NCBI GenBank assembly: GCA_900545505.1 | Contig: UQZC01000050.1 | Span: forward strand, 1-9,161 | Source of the DNA: an uncultured Collinsella sp. | GTDB taxonomy: Bacteria > Actinomycetota > Coriobacteriia > Coriobacteriales > Coriobacteriaceae | Length of the DNA stretch: 9,161 bases | Direction: 5' to 3' | In this document: positions 1 through 5,991 of the stretch, piece by piece | How the letters are laid out: each line of letters opens with the position of its first letter | Numbering within the stretch: position 1 is the first letter of the stretch | Notes under the pieces: model-generated | Database searches by the model: none | Told to the model about the DNA's origin: nothing | Seen by the model: the letters and a program-made list of their open reading frames with translations, nothing else | Made by a program: the position numbers and the translations under genes

Positions 1-98
1 TTGTATTCTAGCTCGGGTGCCACGGCAGCCGTTTCCTCGACCAGCCCCGCGGCAACGGCGTCATCAACGCCGCTCTGCTTCTTGAGCTCCTCGGTCAT
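1..98 (-). CDS. Second subunit of heterodimeric ABC exporter (N-terminal fragment)
   Basis: Only the first 32 complete codons are inside the window; the gene continues off the left edge. The start ATG lies at 98-96 and is preceded by a strong ribosome site (GGGAGGTGAG) embedded in the last codons of the upstream ABC gene. One base separates that gene's stop from this ATG, so the two are surely co-translated. The visible residues (starting MTEELKKQSG) are hydrophilic and rich in Ala and Glu, with no membrane segment yet. This fits the soluble N-terminal extension often seen before the first transmembrane helix of the partner half-transporter. The identity as an ABC partner is inferred from position. 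The upstream subunit has a degenerate ATP site and needs a partner that supplies the catalytic glutamate. Confidence 0.6.
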   Translation of the reverse strand, partial: MTEELKKQSGVDDAVAAGLVEETAAVAPELEY

Positions 99-99
99 G

Positions 100-1836
100 C
101 TACTCACCTCCCTTCATCTGCGATTCCGCGATGGCGCGGTACACCTCGCAGGTTTCCATAAGCTCGCCATGCGTGCCCAAGCCCACAACCTCGCCGTCCT
201 TGAGCACGACAATCTGGTCGGCATGCAAAATCGTCGAGATGCGCTGCGCAATGATGAGCACCGCGGCGTCGCGCGTCTCATCTTGCAACGCATGGCGCAG
301 AGCGGCATCAGTCTTAAAGTCCAGAGCTGAAAAACTGTCGTCGAAGATATACAGGTCGGCGCGCTTCATGAGCGCGCGAGCAATGGCCAGGCGCTGGCGC
401 TGGCCACCCGAGAAGTTCGTACCGCCCTGCGCCACCGGGGTATCGAGCCCCTGCGGCTGATCGAGCACAAAGGTGCTCTGGGCAACCTGGAGCGCATGAA
501 GCATGTCGGTCTCGGTCGCGTCTTCGTTGCCAAAGCGCAGGTTGCTTGCCACGGTGCCCGAGAACAGCCACGCCTTCTGCGGCACGTAGGCGATGCGCCC
601 GCGAATCTCGCCTTGCGAAAGCTCGTGCAAATCGACGCCGCTCAAGCGAATGGCACCCTTCGTGGCATCGTGGAAGCGCAACAGAAGCTTTGCCACCGTC
701 GACTTGCCCGAGCCCGTCGAGCCCACAATCGCGGTCGTCTGACCGCGACGACAGGTAAAGTTCAGATCGCACAGCGTGTCCTCGTCGGCGTCGTCAAAGC
801 GAAACGACATATGATCGAACACGGCGACCGCATCGGCCCCGTCCTTTGAGTCGGACGCGGCCGCATCAAGCGTACGCTCGCCATCGACGATGCTCGGCTC
901 AATCTCCAACACCTGCTGCGCACGGTTCAGGCACGCGGCAGCACGCGGAAGCGTCAGCACCACCATCTGGGCCATCATCACAAAGAACAGGATCAGAATT
1001 GCATACTCCAGCACCGCCGAGATACTCGCAATCTGCATGGCGTGGGCGCCTACGCGGTTGCCGCCCACCCACAGCACCGCCACCTCGGCGATGTTCATCA
1101 AAAAGAAGCTGGAACTGTCGAGCCCCACAAACAGGTGGTTGACCTTAATGGCGTTGTCCGCGTAATCGCTAAATACCTCATCCAGGCGCTGCTCCTCGTG
1201 ACGTTCCTTGTTAAACGCACGGATGACGCGCACGCCCACGATGTTTTCGCGCAGCACCACGTTCATGCGGTCGATAAAGCTCTGCAAGCGCATAAAGATC
1301 GGAGCCGCGTTGGCAACCGTAAAGACCGCCGCCACCATCACAATCGCAACGACTACGCCCAGAAGCGTGCCCATGGCAGGATCGATAAACCAAGCGAAGA
1401 TGATGCCCGCCACAGCCAAAAACGGCACGGGCAGCACCAGCTGAATCGTCTGCAGAATCGCCTGCTGAATCACGTTGATGTCGTTGAGCGAGCGCGTGAT
1501 CATCGATCCGGTGCCAAAGCGCTCAAAATCGCTGGCCGCGAGCTCGAGCGATTTGTCGTACACGGCATTGCGGATATCGCAAGCTACGTTGGCGGCCAGG
1601 CGCGCCGAAAGATAGCAGCCCAGCACCGTGCCGCCGCTAGCCATGCTGGTCGCGATAAACATGTATAGGCCGTTGCGTAAAATGTAGTCGATATCGCCCG
1701 TGGTAATACCGGTGTTGACCATGTTCGCCAGCATCGTGGGAACCAACAGCGTACCGACGTTATCCACCAGCAGCACCAGCAGCGTCACTGCGACAAGCCC
1801 TCGATATGGCTTTAGAAACCTCATTAACAGTCGCAC
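100..1836 (-). CDS. ABC exporter half-transporter, degenerate-site subunit of a heterodimer
   Basis: A 578-residue type IV ABC exporter half: six-helix membrane domain (about residues 12-300), then a nucleotide-binding domain (about 338-578). Visible motifs are Walker A GSTGSGKST (372-380), Q-loop Q420, signature FSGGQ (475-479), Walker B LYIFD (495-499) and D-loop SALD (503-506). The residue after Walker B is Asp500 instead of the catalytic Glu, and the switch His is replaced by Gln531 (IIAQRIST). This combination marks the degenerate-site member of heterodimeric exporters such as BmrC/BmrD and TM287/TM288. Such exporters move drugs, lipids or peptides outward; the substrate here is unknown. 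It follows a MarR gene with overlap and precedes its likely partner by one base. The start is GTG at 1836, with GGTGAG eight bases upstream. An in-frame ATG at 1824, overlapping the MarR stop, would remove only four residues. Confidence 0.93.
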   Translation of the reverse strand: MRLLMRFLKPYRGLVAVTLLVLLVDNVGTLLVPTMLANMVNTGITTGDIDYILRNGLYMFIATSMASGGTVLGCYLSARLAANVACDIRNAVYDKSLELAASDFERFGTGSMITRSLNDINVIQQAILQTIQLVLPVPFLAVAGIIFAWFIDPAMGTLLGVVVAIVMVAAVFTVANAAPIFMRLQSFIDRMNVVLRENIVGVRVIRAFNKERHEEQRLDEVFSDYADNAIKVNHLFVGLDSSSFFLMNIAEVAVLWVGGNRVGAHAMQIASISAVLEYAILILFFVMMAQMVVLTLPRAAACLNRAQQVLEIEPSIVDGERTLDAAASDSKDGADAVAVFDHMSFRFDDADEDTLCDLNFTCRRGQTTAIVGSTGSGKSTVAKLLLRFHDATKGAIRLSGVDLHELSQGEIRGRIAYVPQKAWLFSGTVASNLRFGNEDATETDMLHALQVAQSTFVLDQPQGLDTPVAQGGTNFSGGQRQRLAIARALMKRADLYIFDDSFSALDFKTDAALRHALQDETRDAAVLIIAQRISTILHADQIVVLKDGEVVGLGTHGELMETCEVYRAIAESQMKGGE

Positions 1837-2324
1837 GACTCCCCCTCACCTTGATTCTCGGCTTGGCTCTCGGCAGCGATATGCTGCTTAAAGGCATCGC
1901 ACTCATCGTCGAGCACCTGAGAGAATTTGCCGATCAAGCGCATAATCTCGCGCTGCTCACATGGCTCAAGCGCGCCAAAGGCTCGCTGCTCGGCCTTGAG
2001 TGCCGGCAGCGCATAACGCTCGGCAAATCGCCTGCCCTCTTCGGTCAGGCTCACAACCTTGTTCTTACGACTGCCTTCGGCAAACTCCAACGTTGCGAAG
2101 CCCCGCGCCGTCAAGGTTTTAATTGCCGAGTTGATGGTCTGCTTGCTGTAGAACCATTCGCTTGTCAGACGGCTTACGGCAATACTGCCGCCCGCCGTGC
2201 TGGTATCGACGAGCATCCAGTAAGCGCAGTCCGAAAGGCCGCAGGCACGCGAGAACTCCGAATAGATATGGTCGAGTCCATTGAGCAACCGGTCGAAGTC
2301 GACCAGTTTAACCGCACCATTCAT
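1824..2324 (-). CDS. MarR-family transcriptional regulator
   Basis: A 166-residue protein with the MarR winged-helix layout: an N-terminal dimerisation helix (about 6-28), a recognition helix in SKQTINSAIKTLTARG (60-75), and a wing ending in the conserved KNKVVSLTEEG (87-97) before the C-terminal dimer helices. Length is slightly above the usual 140-150 because of an acidic tail ending in CDC. MarR proteins are dimeric DNA-binding repressors released by small ligands or oxidation, and often repress an adjacent efflux pump. Here the gene leads an operon with the ABC exporter, overlapping its start by a few bases. It very likely autoregulates through the repeats at 2343-2393. Cysteines at 28, 33, 122, 142, 164 and 166 might allow thiol sensing, but that is speculation. 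The start ATG at 2324 has a modest GGTGGGA site upstream. Confidence 0.92.
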   Translation of the reverse strand: MNGAVKLVDFDRLLNGLDHIYSEFSRACGLSDCAYWMLVDTSTAGGSIAVSRLTSEWFYSKQTINSAIKTLTARGFATLEFAEGSRKNKVVSLTEEGRRFAERYALPALKAEQRAFGALEPCEQREIMRLIGKFSQVLDDECDAFKQHIAAESQAENQGEGESCDC

Positions 2325-2342
2325 CTATCCCACCATTCGATT

Positions 2343-2356
2343 GTCCGATTTTTGAC
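2343..2356. promoter_or_regulatory. Putative MarR operator 2 (GTC-N8-GAC)
   Basis: This 14-base site is identical to 2378-2391 except for one base (GTCCGA, then T here and G there, then TTTTGAC). The two sites are in the same orientation 35 bases apart. It falls just downstream of the predicted transcription start, between the promoter and the MarR gene, where a bound repressor could act as a roadblock or cooperate with operator 1. Confidence 0.5.
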
Positions 2357-2371
2357 CAATTTTATGTCTCT

Positions 2372-2400
2372 AGATTAGTCCGAGTTTTGACTATCGTCAA
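2372..2400 (-). promoter_or_regulatory. Promoter of the MarR-ABC exporter operon
   Basis: Reading the minus strand, -35 TTGACG (2400-2395) is followed by a 17-base spacer and -10 TAATCT (2377-2372). The -35 matches consensus in five of six bases and the -10 is weaker. Transcription would start near 2365, giving a leader of about 40 bases before the MarR ATG. The spacer is filled by a palindromic putative operator. TAAAAT at 2366-2361 is an alternative -10 without a good -35. Confidence 0.55.
2376..2393. promoter_or_regulatory. Putative MarR operator 1 (TAGTC-N8-GACTA)
   Basis: An 18-base interrupted palindrome with two perfect 5-base arms and an 8-base centre. It occupies the spacer between the -35 and -10 boxes of the MarR operon promoter, so a bound dimer would block polymerase. 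Its inner 14 bases (2378-2391) recur with one mismatch at 2343-2356. MarR dimers usually bind palindromes of about this size; assignment to this MarR is inferred from position. Confidence 0.6.
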
Positions 2401-2443
2401 CAGCCTCTCCGCAAATGCGTGCACTTTTATGGCCTATCGGCAG

Positions 2444-2479
2444 AAAAAGACCGCCGGCGCGGGGGCGGCGCCAGCGGTC
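2444..2479 (-). terminator. Rho-independent terminator after the 96-residue gene
   Basis: On the minus strand GACCGCTGGCGC (2479-2468), a 7-base loop and GCGCCGGCGGTC (2460-2449) form a 12-pair stem with a single G-T pair, followed directly by TTTTT (2448-2444). It lies 26 bases past the stop of the gene at 2506-2796 and insulates it from the MarR promoter. There is no T-run on the plus strand, so it acts in one direction. Confidence 0.9.
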
Positions 2480-2505
2480 ACGTGAAAATCGGGTTTTATT
2501 GCCTG

Positions 2506-2796
2506 TTAAGCGGCGACGGCCTCATAGACCGTAGCGCCCGAGAAGCTGTCATGCAGGCTCTTGCCGGCAATCCACGGCAGCTCGACGACCTCGCAGACCG
2601 TGTTGACCAACTCAGAACAGTCAGTAAAGTGGCCCTTGTCGTTGAGGGCCTCGCAATCCTGAACACGCCAATAGCCATCGGTGTGCGTGATGTAGTACTC
2701 GTGATCGTTGATCGACACGAAAGCGCGCGTCTTGGAACGCAGCAGCTTCAGAAATCCTTCGAAATCGGTCTCGACGACATCTCCAGCCTGGAACAT
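2506..2796 (-). CDS. Small acidic protein of unknown function (96 residues)
   Basis: The start is set by a textbook ribosome site: AGGAGG seven bases before the ATG at 2796. Upstream in-frame codons lack such a site. The 96-residue product (starting MFQAGDVVET) is acidic and soluble, with no signal peptide, membrane segment or motif I recognise. Alternating hydrophobic and charged residues in the first half, such as AFVSINDHEYYITHTDGYWRV (part of 25-45), suggest a small beta-rich fold. Cysteines stand at 48, 60 and 68. It is monocistronic: a strong terminator follows, and the leader holds a GCGCC/GGCGC hairpin (2816-2830) just above the ribosome site. Its neighbours (MarR operon downstream, nitroreductase divergent) give no clear functional clue. 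That it is a real gene is well supported by ribosome site plus terminator; its function is unknown. Confidence 0.8.
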   Translation of the reverse strand: MFQAGDVVETDFEGFLKLLRSKTRAFVSINDHEYYITHTDGYWRVQDCEALNDKGHFTDCSELVNTVCEVVELPWIAGKSLHDSFSGATVYEAVAA

Positions 2797-2950
2797 GATG
2801 TTACCTCCTGGCCCGGCGCCACCACGGCGCATTGATAAACGTTGGTACTCCTTTAGTAAAACCTTTATCAGAGGTTATGCGTTCGTCATTTAGGCAAGTG
2901 GTAAAAAACCGCAGGGTAGACGGGATAAAACGTTTAACCATCCCATTTGT

Positions 2951-2979
2951 TTGTCACATTCTGAAGGTACTTTTATGCA
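2951..2979 (+). promoter_or_regulatory. Promoter of the nitroreductase gene
   Basis: TTGTCA (2951-2956, five of six consensus bases) is followed by a 17-base spacer and TATGCA (2974-2979, weak). Transcription would start near 2986 and give a leader of about 105 bases. The surrounding gene-free stretch (2797-3090) also holds AT-rich DNA, GGGAT/ATCCC arms around AAACGTTT (2922-2944), and an 8-base palindrome CCAATTGG (2991-2998). I see no recognised riboswitch in it. Confidence 0.5.
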
Positions 2980-3090
2980 AACCTACTTTCCCAATTGGAA
3001 TCTATCCTTTTGGCCGGGCAATTGACCGTCTATCGTTTAAGCCCGACGGGTATGAACGGGGCATCTGCAACGCCACCGCAAGGAGACACC

Positions 3091-3612
3091 ATGGAGACTA
3101 TCGAAGCACTCATTCACCGCCGCAGCTGCCGCAAATACAGCAATCGTCCCGTCGAGGCCGAAAAGCTTGCACGGATTATCGAAGCCGGCCAATATGCACC
3201 GAGCGGCATGGGCCGCCAGCCGGTGACGTTTGTCGCCGTCACCGACCCCGCGACCGTCGAGCGTCTCTCACAGCTCAACGCCCAGGTCATGGACAGCAAC
3301 AGCGACCCCTTCTATGGCGCCAAGACCGTTGTAGTGGTGCTGGTTGACCGCAGCGTGCCCACACATCTGGAAGACGGCTCGCTCGCCATGGGCAACTTGC
3401 TCAACGCCGCCTATGCACTGGGTGTCGATTCGTGCTGGATTCACCGCGCGCATGAGGTCTTTGACTCGCCCGAGGGCCTGGAGCTGCTGGCCAGCTGGGG
3501 CCTGCCCGCCGACGGCAGCCTGCGCGGTGTCGGTAACTGCATTCTTGGCTACGCCGAGGACACGCTACCCGAGCCCAAATCCCGCCGCGACAACGTGGTA
3601 TACGTAAGGTAA
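3091..3612 (+). CDS. Nitroreductase family protein (FMN-dependent oxidoreductase)
   Basis: A 173-residue protein of the nitroreductase superfamily, FMN-binding dimeric enzymes that use NAD(P)H to reduce nitro compounds, quinones or flavins in the cytoplasm. FMN-contact motifs are visible: RRSCRKY (10-16), APSGMGRQP (37-45 region), the central DGSLAMGNLLNAAYALG helix (95-111), GVGNCILGY (146-154) and the C-terminal RRDNVVYVR (165-173). The length fits the short clostridial-type subgroup, without an added ferredoxin domain. The physiological substrate cannot be read from the sequence. The start ATG at 3091 has AAGGAGA just upstream. An in-frame ATG at 3052 lacks a good ribosome site and would add 13 residues poor in family similarity. 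The gene is monocistronic, with hairpins at 3619-3640 and 3656-3755 behind it. Confidence 0.93.
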   Translation: METIEALIHRRSCRKYSNRPVEAEKLARIIEAGQYAPSGMGRQPVTFVAVTDPATVERLSQLNAQVMDSNSDPFYGAKTVVVVLVDRSVPTHLEDGSLAMGNLLNAAYALGVDSCWIHRAHEVFDSPEGLELLASWGLPADGSLRGVGNCILGYAEDTLPEPKSRRDNVVYVR

Positions 3613-3618
3613 TTAGTT

Positions 3619-3640
3619 CCGCCGTTCTACCGAACGGCGG
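3619..3640 (+). terminator. Hairpin after nitroreductase, likely terminator
   Basis: CCGCCGTTC (3619-3627), loop TACC, GAACGGCGG (3632-3640): a perfect 9-pair stem starting six bases after the stop codon. The tail GTTCGTTG is only mildly T-rich, so termination may be partial, or shared with the large hairpin 16 bases further on. Confidence 0.6.
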
Positions 3641-3655
3641 GTTCGTTGACGCTGC

Positions 3656-3755
3656 GCGGGCCGCATTCACGCCAATCTGACGTTCAATTTCGAGGGCGCG
3701 ACCAGAAGGTCAGCGCCCTCTCATTTCACGTCACCTTGGCGCAAATGCGGCTCGC
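3656..3755 (+). repeat. Structured dispersed hairpin element, copy A
   Basis: A 100-base near-continuous hairpin with about 36 pairs. From the outside in: arm 3656-3667 with 3744-3755 (12 pairs, one G-T); CA/CA internal loop; CGCCAA (3670-3675) with TTGGCG (3736-3741); TC/CC loop; TGACGT (3678-3683) with ACGTCA (3728-3733); an asymmetric loop of 8 and 7 bases; GAGGGCGC (3692-3699) with GCGCCCTC (3713-3720); a bulged A at 3712; GACC/GGTC (3700-3711) closed by loop AGAA. Its 68-base core (3671-3738) recurs in inverse orientation at 9148-9081 with 61 identities. It has no open reading frame of note and no transposase nearby. It could be a structured RNA, a bidirectional 3'-end element, or a REP- or MITE-like mobile repeat; I cannot decide among these. 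Confidence 0.85.
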
Positions 3756-3793
3756 TCGCTTTTGGCGACTGACATCGAATGAGCCGCTGTCTT

Positions 3794-3830
3794 GGGCAGC
3801 TAAAAAAGCCCCGTCCCAAATTAGCTACCC
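3794..3830 (-). other. Hairpin downstream of the membrane-protein gene
   Basis: On the minus strand GGGTAGCTAA (3830-3821) pairs with TTAGCTGCCC (3803-3794) over 10 bases, with one T-G pair that works only in minus-strand RNA. It lies ten bases past the stop of the gene at 3841-4416. The 17-base loop contains TTTGGGACGGGGC and a T-run, but no T-run follows the stem. A terminator role is therefore possible but not standard. Confidence 0.4.
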
Positions 3831-3840
3831 CACTCGTAAC

Positions 3841-4416
3841 TTATATTGACGTCGCCGTTGTCGTCGTTTCGTTCGTCTGGGCAGTTTCGGCGCCATCGCC
3901 CTGTTCGTCCTCGTCCTTTTGTGCATCGGCGATGGTGGAGGCCGCCGCGACGATACCGCGCTGGGGTGCGACGCCCGTCTGGGTCTGAGCGCCCTCGACA
4001 ACTTCTGTGCCTGCATGCGCGAGCTCGGGCGATTTAAACACTGCGTCCAAGTTGGCGCCACCGCCGGCGTAGCCGAGCGCGGCGAGTGCGATGACGATCA
4101 CTGCAACGACGACCGCGATCGGAACATAACGGTGCCAACCAGCCGGATTGAGCCCACTGCGGCGAGCCGCCCCGCGGCTGATGTAACCGAGCGTTCCGTC
4201 GTGCTTGAGCTTTGAGCCCACCACGCGTTTGCGGCCCCACAGCGAGGACTCTGCCTGCATTGCCAAGCGGGCGCTTGCCGAAGGATAGCCGTATTTAGTG
4301 CGCTTGAACGAGCCATCAAACCCCGAGGCGTGTTTGCCCCACGTCACCGATGTCGTGCGTCGGTTAACCGGCGCGGCGCTCCGCCTTCTGCGGCTCGGTT
4401 TTGAAGTCTCAGCCAT
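3841..4416 (-). CDS. Single-pass membrane protein of unknown function
   Basis: A 191-residue protein with a basic N-terminal cytoplasmic part (Lys/Arg-rich, for example SKPSRRRRS at 5-13), one transmembrane helix (about 98-117, core IAVVVAVIVIALAAL), and an outer C-terminal segment rich in Thr, Ala, Glu and Asp that ends in a low-complexity tail. This is a type II or tail-exposed topology with no catalytic motif. Repeated aromatic and basic patches before the membrane segment (TWGKHASGFDGSFKRTKYGY, 25-44) may bind nucleic acid, lipid or a partner, which is inference only. The start ATG at 4416 has GAGGGC just upstream; an earlier in-frame codon at 4470 lacks a site and lies between the promoter boxes and the gene. 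It lies 84 bases behind the Fis-type regulator on the same strand but seems to have its own promoter. Confidence 0.75.
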   Translation of the reverse strand: MAETSKPSRRRRSAAPVNRRTTSVTWGKHASGFDGSFKRTKYGYPSASARLAMQAESSLWGRKRVVGSKLKHDGTLGYISRGAARRSGLNPAGWHRYVPIAVVVAVIVIALAALGYAGGGANLDAVFKSPELAHAGTEVVEGAQTQTGVAPQRGIVAAASTIADAQKDEDEQGDGAETAQTNETTTTATSI

Positions 4417-4460
4417 ATGCCCTCGCACGCCGTAACCAAATCGAAACAATAACGCTTTGG

Positions 4461-4489
4461 ACTGTAGCACACGCGTCGCGCGCGGTCAC
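4461..4489 (-). promoter_or_regulatory. Promoter of the membrane-protein gene
   Basis: On the minus strand, an extended -10 (TGC then TACAGT, 4466-4461) sits 17 bases after GTGACC (4489-4484). Each hexamer matches consensus in four of six bases, and the TGn extension adds support. The start would be near 4454, leaving a leader of about 38 bases. The sites lie in the 84-base gap between the two genes. Confidence 0.45.
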
Positions 4490-4500
4490 GGGCGCCTCGC

Positions 4501-5718
4501 TCAACGGTCATCGTCTTTCAGCAAGCGCCACAGCGTTGTACGGCTTATGCCCAGCACCTCCGCCGCACGGGTTCGGTTGCCGTGGAGATGGTCTACAACC
4601 AGATGCGCGATATCTCGCTCGGTATCGGCCAGCGGTCGCAGGATATACAGGTCACTTTCGAGCGTCGGGGCGCCAAAGGTTGCGGTCTTAATCACATCCT
4701 CTTGGGCGAGCACTTCCTCCGCTACAGCGCGGTCCACCGTGCCCGCCCCCACCAATATATACAGTCGTTCCGAGACCTCGCGGAGCTGCAGATAATTGCG
4801 CGGCCAGCGGTAAGCATCGAGCGTCTTCGTCGCCGCGGCAGACAGCGTGGGCGCTGCCGTCCCAAATGCATCAGCGAGATATTCCAAATAGCGCGCAACC
4901 TTCGTCGACGCGGCTCCCTGCTCGGCGATTGCCGGCGCCACGCTCACCGCACAGGCGAAGCGCTCGGTCACAAAGGCGGCTTGATCACTTTCGCCGCCGC
5001 CCGGGATGTCATTCGCCGTCAGCACCACATGGCAGCGCGTCGCCAACGCGGTGTCGGTCATCGTGGAGACCAGCTCGCGGAGGCGCTGGGGGCCAACCGC
5101 GTTCCAGCCCTCAATGCAAAGGGTCAACCCTGTTTGGAACAACGGCGATTCGGCGCTTTTGAGCACGTGGCGCCAACCGCGCTCGGTGAGCTCATCGAGC
5201 GCGACGGAAACAAAGGGCTGATCGGCAAAAGGACCGTCCAGATAGAGGCGCTTGGCGATCTCGACCTGACCCGCTCCCAGCTCGCCCTCGAGCATAAGGG
5301 GCACACCGCGCGCGTAGCTCTCGGCAACCGGTGCAGCCACCGAGGCCGCCCCCTCAACGATGCCGTACGCGCTCGATTCGTAGCGGGCCTCAACTTCGTC
5401 GGCGTTGAGCCACTCGATGCCCGCATGCGCTGCGGCACCGCGCACCTCGCGGACCACGATGACCCAAAGGTCCCCGCCCTCTTTGTCGGTGGGGCGAACG
5501 GTCAGGCTCAGGCGCGTACCCGCACGCCCCATAACAAGACGCGCGCCGTCTCCTATACGGTCGAGGCGCTCAGCGACAAAAGCCGCCACATCCCGCTCGA
5601 GCGCCGCGTCATTCATGGTCGAGATCGCGACGTCCCCACGCGCATCGATTGCCAATGCCGAGGCCCCGGCAGCAGCCAGGGCCTCGGTCAAGATGTTCAG
5701 CTTGACATCGCTATCCAT
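4501..5718 (-). CDS. Fis-type helix-turn-helix regulator with degenerate sigma-54 activator (AAA+) domain
   Basis: A 405-residue protein with three parts: an N-terminal sensory region (about 1-125), a AAA+-like domain (about 130-345), and a C-terminal Fis-type helix-turn-helix (368-403, with NRTRAAEVLGISRTTLWRLL at 381-400). The order matches sigma-54 enhancer-binding proteins, and YRWPRNYLQLREV (303-315) matches their YPWPGNVREL motif. The ATPase core is decayed. The P-loop reads GELGAGQ (145-151) with Gln in place of the essential Lys, the Walker B region reads TLCIEGW (199-205) instead of FLDEI, and the GAFTGA loop that contacts sigma-54 is absent. It therefore probably binds DNA and senses a ligand without ATP-driven sigma-54 activation. 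The start ATG at 5718 has AGGGGC seven bases upstream. An in-frame extension to 5919 crosses structured intergenic DNA and is unlikely. Target genes are unknown; the membrane protein downstream is a candidate. Confidence 0.82.
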   Translation of the reverse strand: MDSDVKLNILTEALAAAGASALAIDARGDVAISTMNDAALERDVAAFVAERLDRIGDGARLVMGRAGTRLSLTVRPTDKEGGDLWVIVVREVRGAAAHAGIEWLNADEVEARYESSAYGIVEGAASVAAPVAESYARGVPLMLEGELGAGQVEIAKRLYLDGPFADQPFVSVALDELTERGWRHVLKSAESPLFQTGLTLCIEGWNAVGPQRLRELVSTMTDTALATRCHVVLTANDIPGGGESDQAAFVTERFACAVSVAPAIAEQGAASTKVARYLEYLADAFGTAAPTLSAAATKTLDAYRWPRNYLQLREVSERLYILVGAGTVDRAVAEEVLAQEDVIKTATFGAPTLESDLYILRPLADTERDIAHLVVDHLHGNRTRAAEVLGISRTTLWRLLKDDDR

Positions 5719-5803
5719 TATTTGCCCCTGTCCGCAGCGACGTGCAACCGCCGACGGTCGCACGACCGAGTGTTTCAAAATTGAACGATATTGCTCATCA
5801 AAC

Positions 5804-5837
5804 ACTATAGGGCAGAAAGCGCCGTCCTGCGAGTATA
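5804..5837 (-). promoter_or_regulatory. Candidate promoter region of the Fis-type regulator
   Basis: Two minus-strand -10-like boxes, TATACT (5837-5832) and TATAGT (5809-5804), each match five of six consensus bases, but neither has a good -35 at the usual distance. A short palindrome TTCAA-N2-TTGAA (in 5774-5786) lies between them and the gene, where an autoregulator could bind. Confidence 0.3.
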
Positions 5838-5843
5838 GGTGTT

Positions 5844-5943
5844 GCCCCGCATCGCCATCCTGGCGGGGCGATAAGAGGTCTTCGGGACTTATAAACCTGC
5901 GGACAAGCCATACCCGCAAGAGCTCCTATCGCTCCACCGCAGG
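5844..5943. other. Gene-free stretch with two inverted repeats
   Basis: This is most of the 273-base gap between the YeiH remnant and the Fis-type regulator. It holds GCCCCGC/GCGGGGC (5844-5850 with 5863-5869, 12-base loop) and CCTGCGG/CCGCAGG (5896-5902 with 5937-5943, 34-base loop). Neither has a T-run. They may form a structured 3' end for the transporter transcript or a leader for the regulator. No open reading frame with a ribosome site is visible. Confidence 0.35.
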
Positions 5944-5991
5944 CATGCGCTCACCAGTACGAAGCACGCAGCACGCAAACAAGCTACTTCT

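Noticed and set aside
1042..1668. 208-residue plus-strand open frame inside the ABC gene
   Set aside because: Composition is abnormal (His/Arg-rich) and it is fully antisense to conserved ABC sequence.
2832..3347. 171-residue plus-strand open frame across the nitroreductase promoter
   Set aside because: It overlaps the promoter and the nitroreductase start in another frame and has no ribosome site or recognisable domain.
3656..3755. Integron attC site
   Set aside because: The hairpin with a bulged base recalls attC, but the GTTRRRY/RYYYAAC ends are missing and there is no integrase or cassette array.
4582..5784. 400-residue plus-strand open frame opposite the Fis-type regulator
   Set aside because: It is a high-GC shadow: Arg/His-rich, no family resemblance, no ribosome site, while the opposite strand encodes clear domains.
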